Shown here: one piece after another, positions 53,464-54,695 of the stretch | Layout of the letters: each line of letters begins with the position of its first letter | How positions within the stretch are numbered: the first letter of the stretch is position 1 | From: Nitrosomonas marina | GTDB taxonomy: Bacteria > Pseudomonadota > Gammaproteobacteria > Burkholderiales > Nitrosomonadaceae | DNA length: 54,695 nucleotides | Reading direction: 5' to 3' | NCBI RefSeq assembly: GCF_900110145.1 | Contig: NZ_FOCP01000022.1 | Span: forward strand, 1 to 54,695 | Position numbers and translations under genes: made by a program | Notes under the pieces: model-generated | The model's input: only the letters and a program-made list of their open reading frames with translations | What the model was told of the DNA's origin: nothing | The model's database searches: none

Positions 53464-53940
53464 ATGATGGATTTACCGCCAGACATGCAGGAACGTGTCG
53501 TCTGTTCCATCATCGCTGCGGTGAAATATGAAATTCCGGCCAACATTTTGTTGGCCATCGCAGAAAAGGAAGGCGGCAAGCCCGGTCAATGGGTAGAAAA
53601 CAGTAACGGTACGCATGATGTTGGCGCGATGCAATTCAACACAGCGTATTTACAGGATTTATCCAAATACGGTATCAACGCCGATCATGTTGCGAAACCC
53701 GGATGTTATGCCTACGACCTGGCCGCTTGGCGGATTCGCCTGCACATCAAAAATGACCAAGGTGATATCTGGACAAAGGCAGCAAATTATCATTCAAGAA
53801 CACCTGAATATAATGCACGGTATCGTGTGGATTTGATTGTCAAGGCAGTAAAATGGGCTGGATGGTTAGAAAAAAGGATCAGTGAATACTCCACCGGCCA
53901 CAAGCCGGTGGCTTCGGATTACGGCTTAAAGCCGGATTAA
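53464..53940 (+). CDS. trbN: TrbN-type lytic transglycosylase
   Basis: The 158-residue protein has the SLT transglycosylase core AIAEKEGGKPGQW (catalytic Glu in AEKEGG) followed by DVGAMQFN and WTKAANYHSRTPEYNARYRV. It should open peptidoglycan for the channel, like VirB1 and TrbN. No convincing signal peptide follows the ATG pair at 53464/53467, and the ribosome site is weak. Its last codons run through a hairpin. The operon order ends as in RP4 apart from the inserted toxin-antitoxin pair. Confidence 0.85.
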   Translation: MMDLPPDMQERVVCSIIAAVKYEIPANILLAIAEKEGGKPGQWVENSNGTHDVGAMQFNTAYLQDLSKYGINADHVAKPGCYAYDLAAWRIRLHIKNDQGDIWTKAANYHSRTPEYNARYRVDLIVKAVKWAGWLEKRISEYSTGHKPVASDYGLKPD

Positions 53941-53958
53941 TCGGCCATTCGGCCGATT
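53891..53958 (+). terminator. Two hairpins at the end of the trb operon
   Basis: CCACCGGC-CACAA-GCCGGTGG (53891-53911) lies inside the last codons of trbN and AATCGGCC-ATTC-GGCCGATT (53939-53958) just at its stop. Both are perfect 8-bp stems. There is no T-run, but the pair may end the trb transcript or protect its 3' end. Confidence 0.5.
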
Positions 53959-53969
53959 GCTTGGGAGTA

Positions 53970-54357
53970 TTAGAAATTCTGTGTCATTCCTTTATTATTA
54001 ATTTTATAGGAGTGACAAATGAACAAGACTACATCGCAATTTGATTTTGAAGAAGCACTGGAGGCATTGAAATCAGGGCGTGATTTAAATGGAAAAGATG
54101 GCATATTAACGCCATTGATCAAACAACTCACTGAAGCTGCATTGGCAGCGGAACTTGAGCAGCATATAAAATCCGGGGATGAACAGAACCGGAAGAATGG
54201 AGCCACACCAAAGAGCGTCCAGTCGGCTTCAGGCAGTTTTCAACTGGATACGCCCCGAGACCGCAACGGTACATTTGAGCCGCAGTTGGTTAAAAAGCAT
54301 CAGACCCATCTCACCGATGAAATCGAACGCAAAATTCTATCGTTATTTGCGTTAGGC
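53970..54357 (+). mobile_element. 5' part of an IS256-family element
   Basis: TTAGAAATTCTGTGTCATTCC, starting at about 53970, resembles an IS256-family terminal repeat, and the transposase start lies 49 bases further on. The transposase N-terminus is typical, but the frame leaves the family after LFALG at about 54357, where an IS110-type element has been inserted. The rest of the element lies beyond the window or is lost. Confidence 0.65.
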
Positions 54358-54414
54358 TCTAGCCCAATGGGATGGACTCCTCCACCCTTAATCGGCATCA
54401 ATGTGCCAGACTAG
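54019..54414 (+). pseudogene. IS256-family transposase, N-terminal fragment
   Basis: The frame gives 131 residues. Residues 1-113 are IS256-like: GILTPLIKQLTEAALAAELEQHI, SGDEQNRKNGATPKSVQSASG, LDTPRDRNGTFEPQLVKKHQTHLTDEIERKILSLFALG. After LFALGSS the sequence (PMGWTPPP...) belongs to the inserted DNA. No catalytic DDE residue is included, so the fragment is inactive. A GGAGTGA ribosome site lies before the ATG. Confidence 0.8.
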
Positions 54415-54600
54415 AGTAACTATCAACTAGTCAAAGAAGAGAGGAGTCCGAGATGAACATTACACGAATTGGAATAGATTTAGCAAAACAAATATTTCAG
54501 ATACATGGTGTTGATAAACAGGGAGAAGTGGTTCTGAAAAAACAACTGAGACGTTCTCAAGTGCTGTCATTTTTTGAAAAGCTAAAACCTTGTTTAGTAG
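54358..54600 (+). mobile_element. 5' part of an IS110-family element
   Basis: Non-coding DNA of about 95 bases precedes an IS110-type transposase start at 54453. It holds GGACTCCTC (54374-54382) and its inverse GAGGAGTCC (54441-54449). The element is cut after 54600 by another IS. Its exact left end could not be fixed. Confidence 0.6.
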
Positions 54601-54617
54601 TGTCAATCGGCATGTAA
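54453..54617 (+). pseudogene. IS110-family transposase, N-terminal fragment
   Basis: The 54-codon frame starts MNITRIGIDLAKQIFQIHGVD, the DEDD-type N-terminus of IS110/IS1111 transposases with the first Asp in GIDLAK, then FFEKLKPCLV. The family continues GMEACGSAH, but here it changes to foreign codons after 54600. Nothing beyond the first catalytic residue remains. GAGGAG precedes the ATG. Confidence 0.82.
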
Positions 54618-54695
54618 AACTTACCAGGATTTTGGATAAATCGGCGTTGAAAAGTATCCACTCTGAGATGATAAATTACCGGCATTTTGCCGGAG
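54601..54695. mobile_element. End of a further IS, possibly IS21-like
   Basis: At 54601 the IS110 fragment stops and TGTCAATCGGCATGTAAAAC begins, an IS-like terminus opening with TG. The next 75 bases contain spaced short motifs (ATCGGC, TACCGGC) as in multiply repeated ends. Family is uncertain because the transposase lies outside the window. Confidence 0.45.

Noticed and set aside
1..54695. CRISPR array or rRNA genes
   Set aside because: No regularly spaced short direct repeats and no rRNA-like sequence were seen anywhere in the window.

Overview
The window looks like accessory DNA from a Gram-negative proteobacterium. The signs are outer-membrane TolC-type channels, Cus-type RND efflux pumps, an IncP-like Trb conjugation apparatus and several proteobacterial IS families. 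A betaproteobacterium such as a Nitrosomonas-type ammonia oxidiser would fit the insertion sequences and the secreted copper protein, but that is an inference from general familiarity and there is no rRNA or other marker gene to test it.

Layout. 1-95 is the end of an IS66-family element. 186-4202 is a three-gene minus-strand operon: a 4-TM coiled-coil protein, a secreted protein of unknown family, and a VirD4/TraG-like coupling ATPase. 4506-6336 holds a small conserved-looking gene and a large serine recombinase whose last codons lie in the 3' half of a tRNA-Met-like gene (6293-6337). That is the attachment site and edge of an integrated element. 6338-9223 is AT-rich, with a 102-bp MITE and three complete toxin-antitoxin pairs (a RelE/ParE-like pair, FitAB-like, HigBA) plus remnants. 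9262-16522 is IS-dense: a transposase split by an IS66-family element with a clean 8-bp duplication, and two degenerate IS4-type copies around a PQQ-type sugar dehydrogenase gene. 16162-20673 carries two non-autonomous IS21-like elements flanking a DDE transposase gene and a secreted cupredoxin/beta-propeller gene.

20701-39628 is a metal-resistance block. A CueR-like regulator, a secreted TPR protein and a CopA ATPase form one minus-strand operon with a textbook 19-bp-spacer MerR-type promoter. On the plus strand follow a first Cys-rich protein plus CusCBA set, a MerR-thioredoxin-like-MerT/MerC-like cassette with a ZntR-like promoter, and a second Cys-rich protein plus CusCBA set. Together these would move Cu(I)/Ag(I) from cytoplasm to periplasm (CopA) and from periplasm out of the cell (two Cus pumps), with a separate response to a second soft metal.

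39717-53940 is the backbone of an IncP-like conjugative element: KfrB-domain protein, KorB, TrbA and trbB through trbN in the RP4 gene order, with a DUF433/DUF5615-type toxin-antitoxin pair inserted between trbM and trbN. The right edge (53970-54695) is a nest of truncated elements: IS256-type cut by IS110-type cut by a further IS end. No relaxase, replication initiator or complete oriT was recognised, so the window holds a mating-pair apparatus and, far away, one coupling protein, but not a whole conjugative system.
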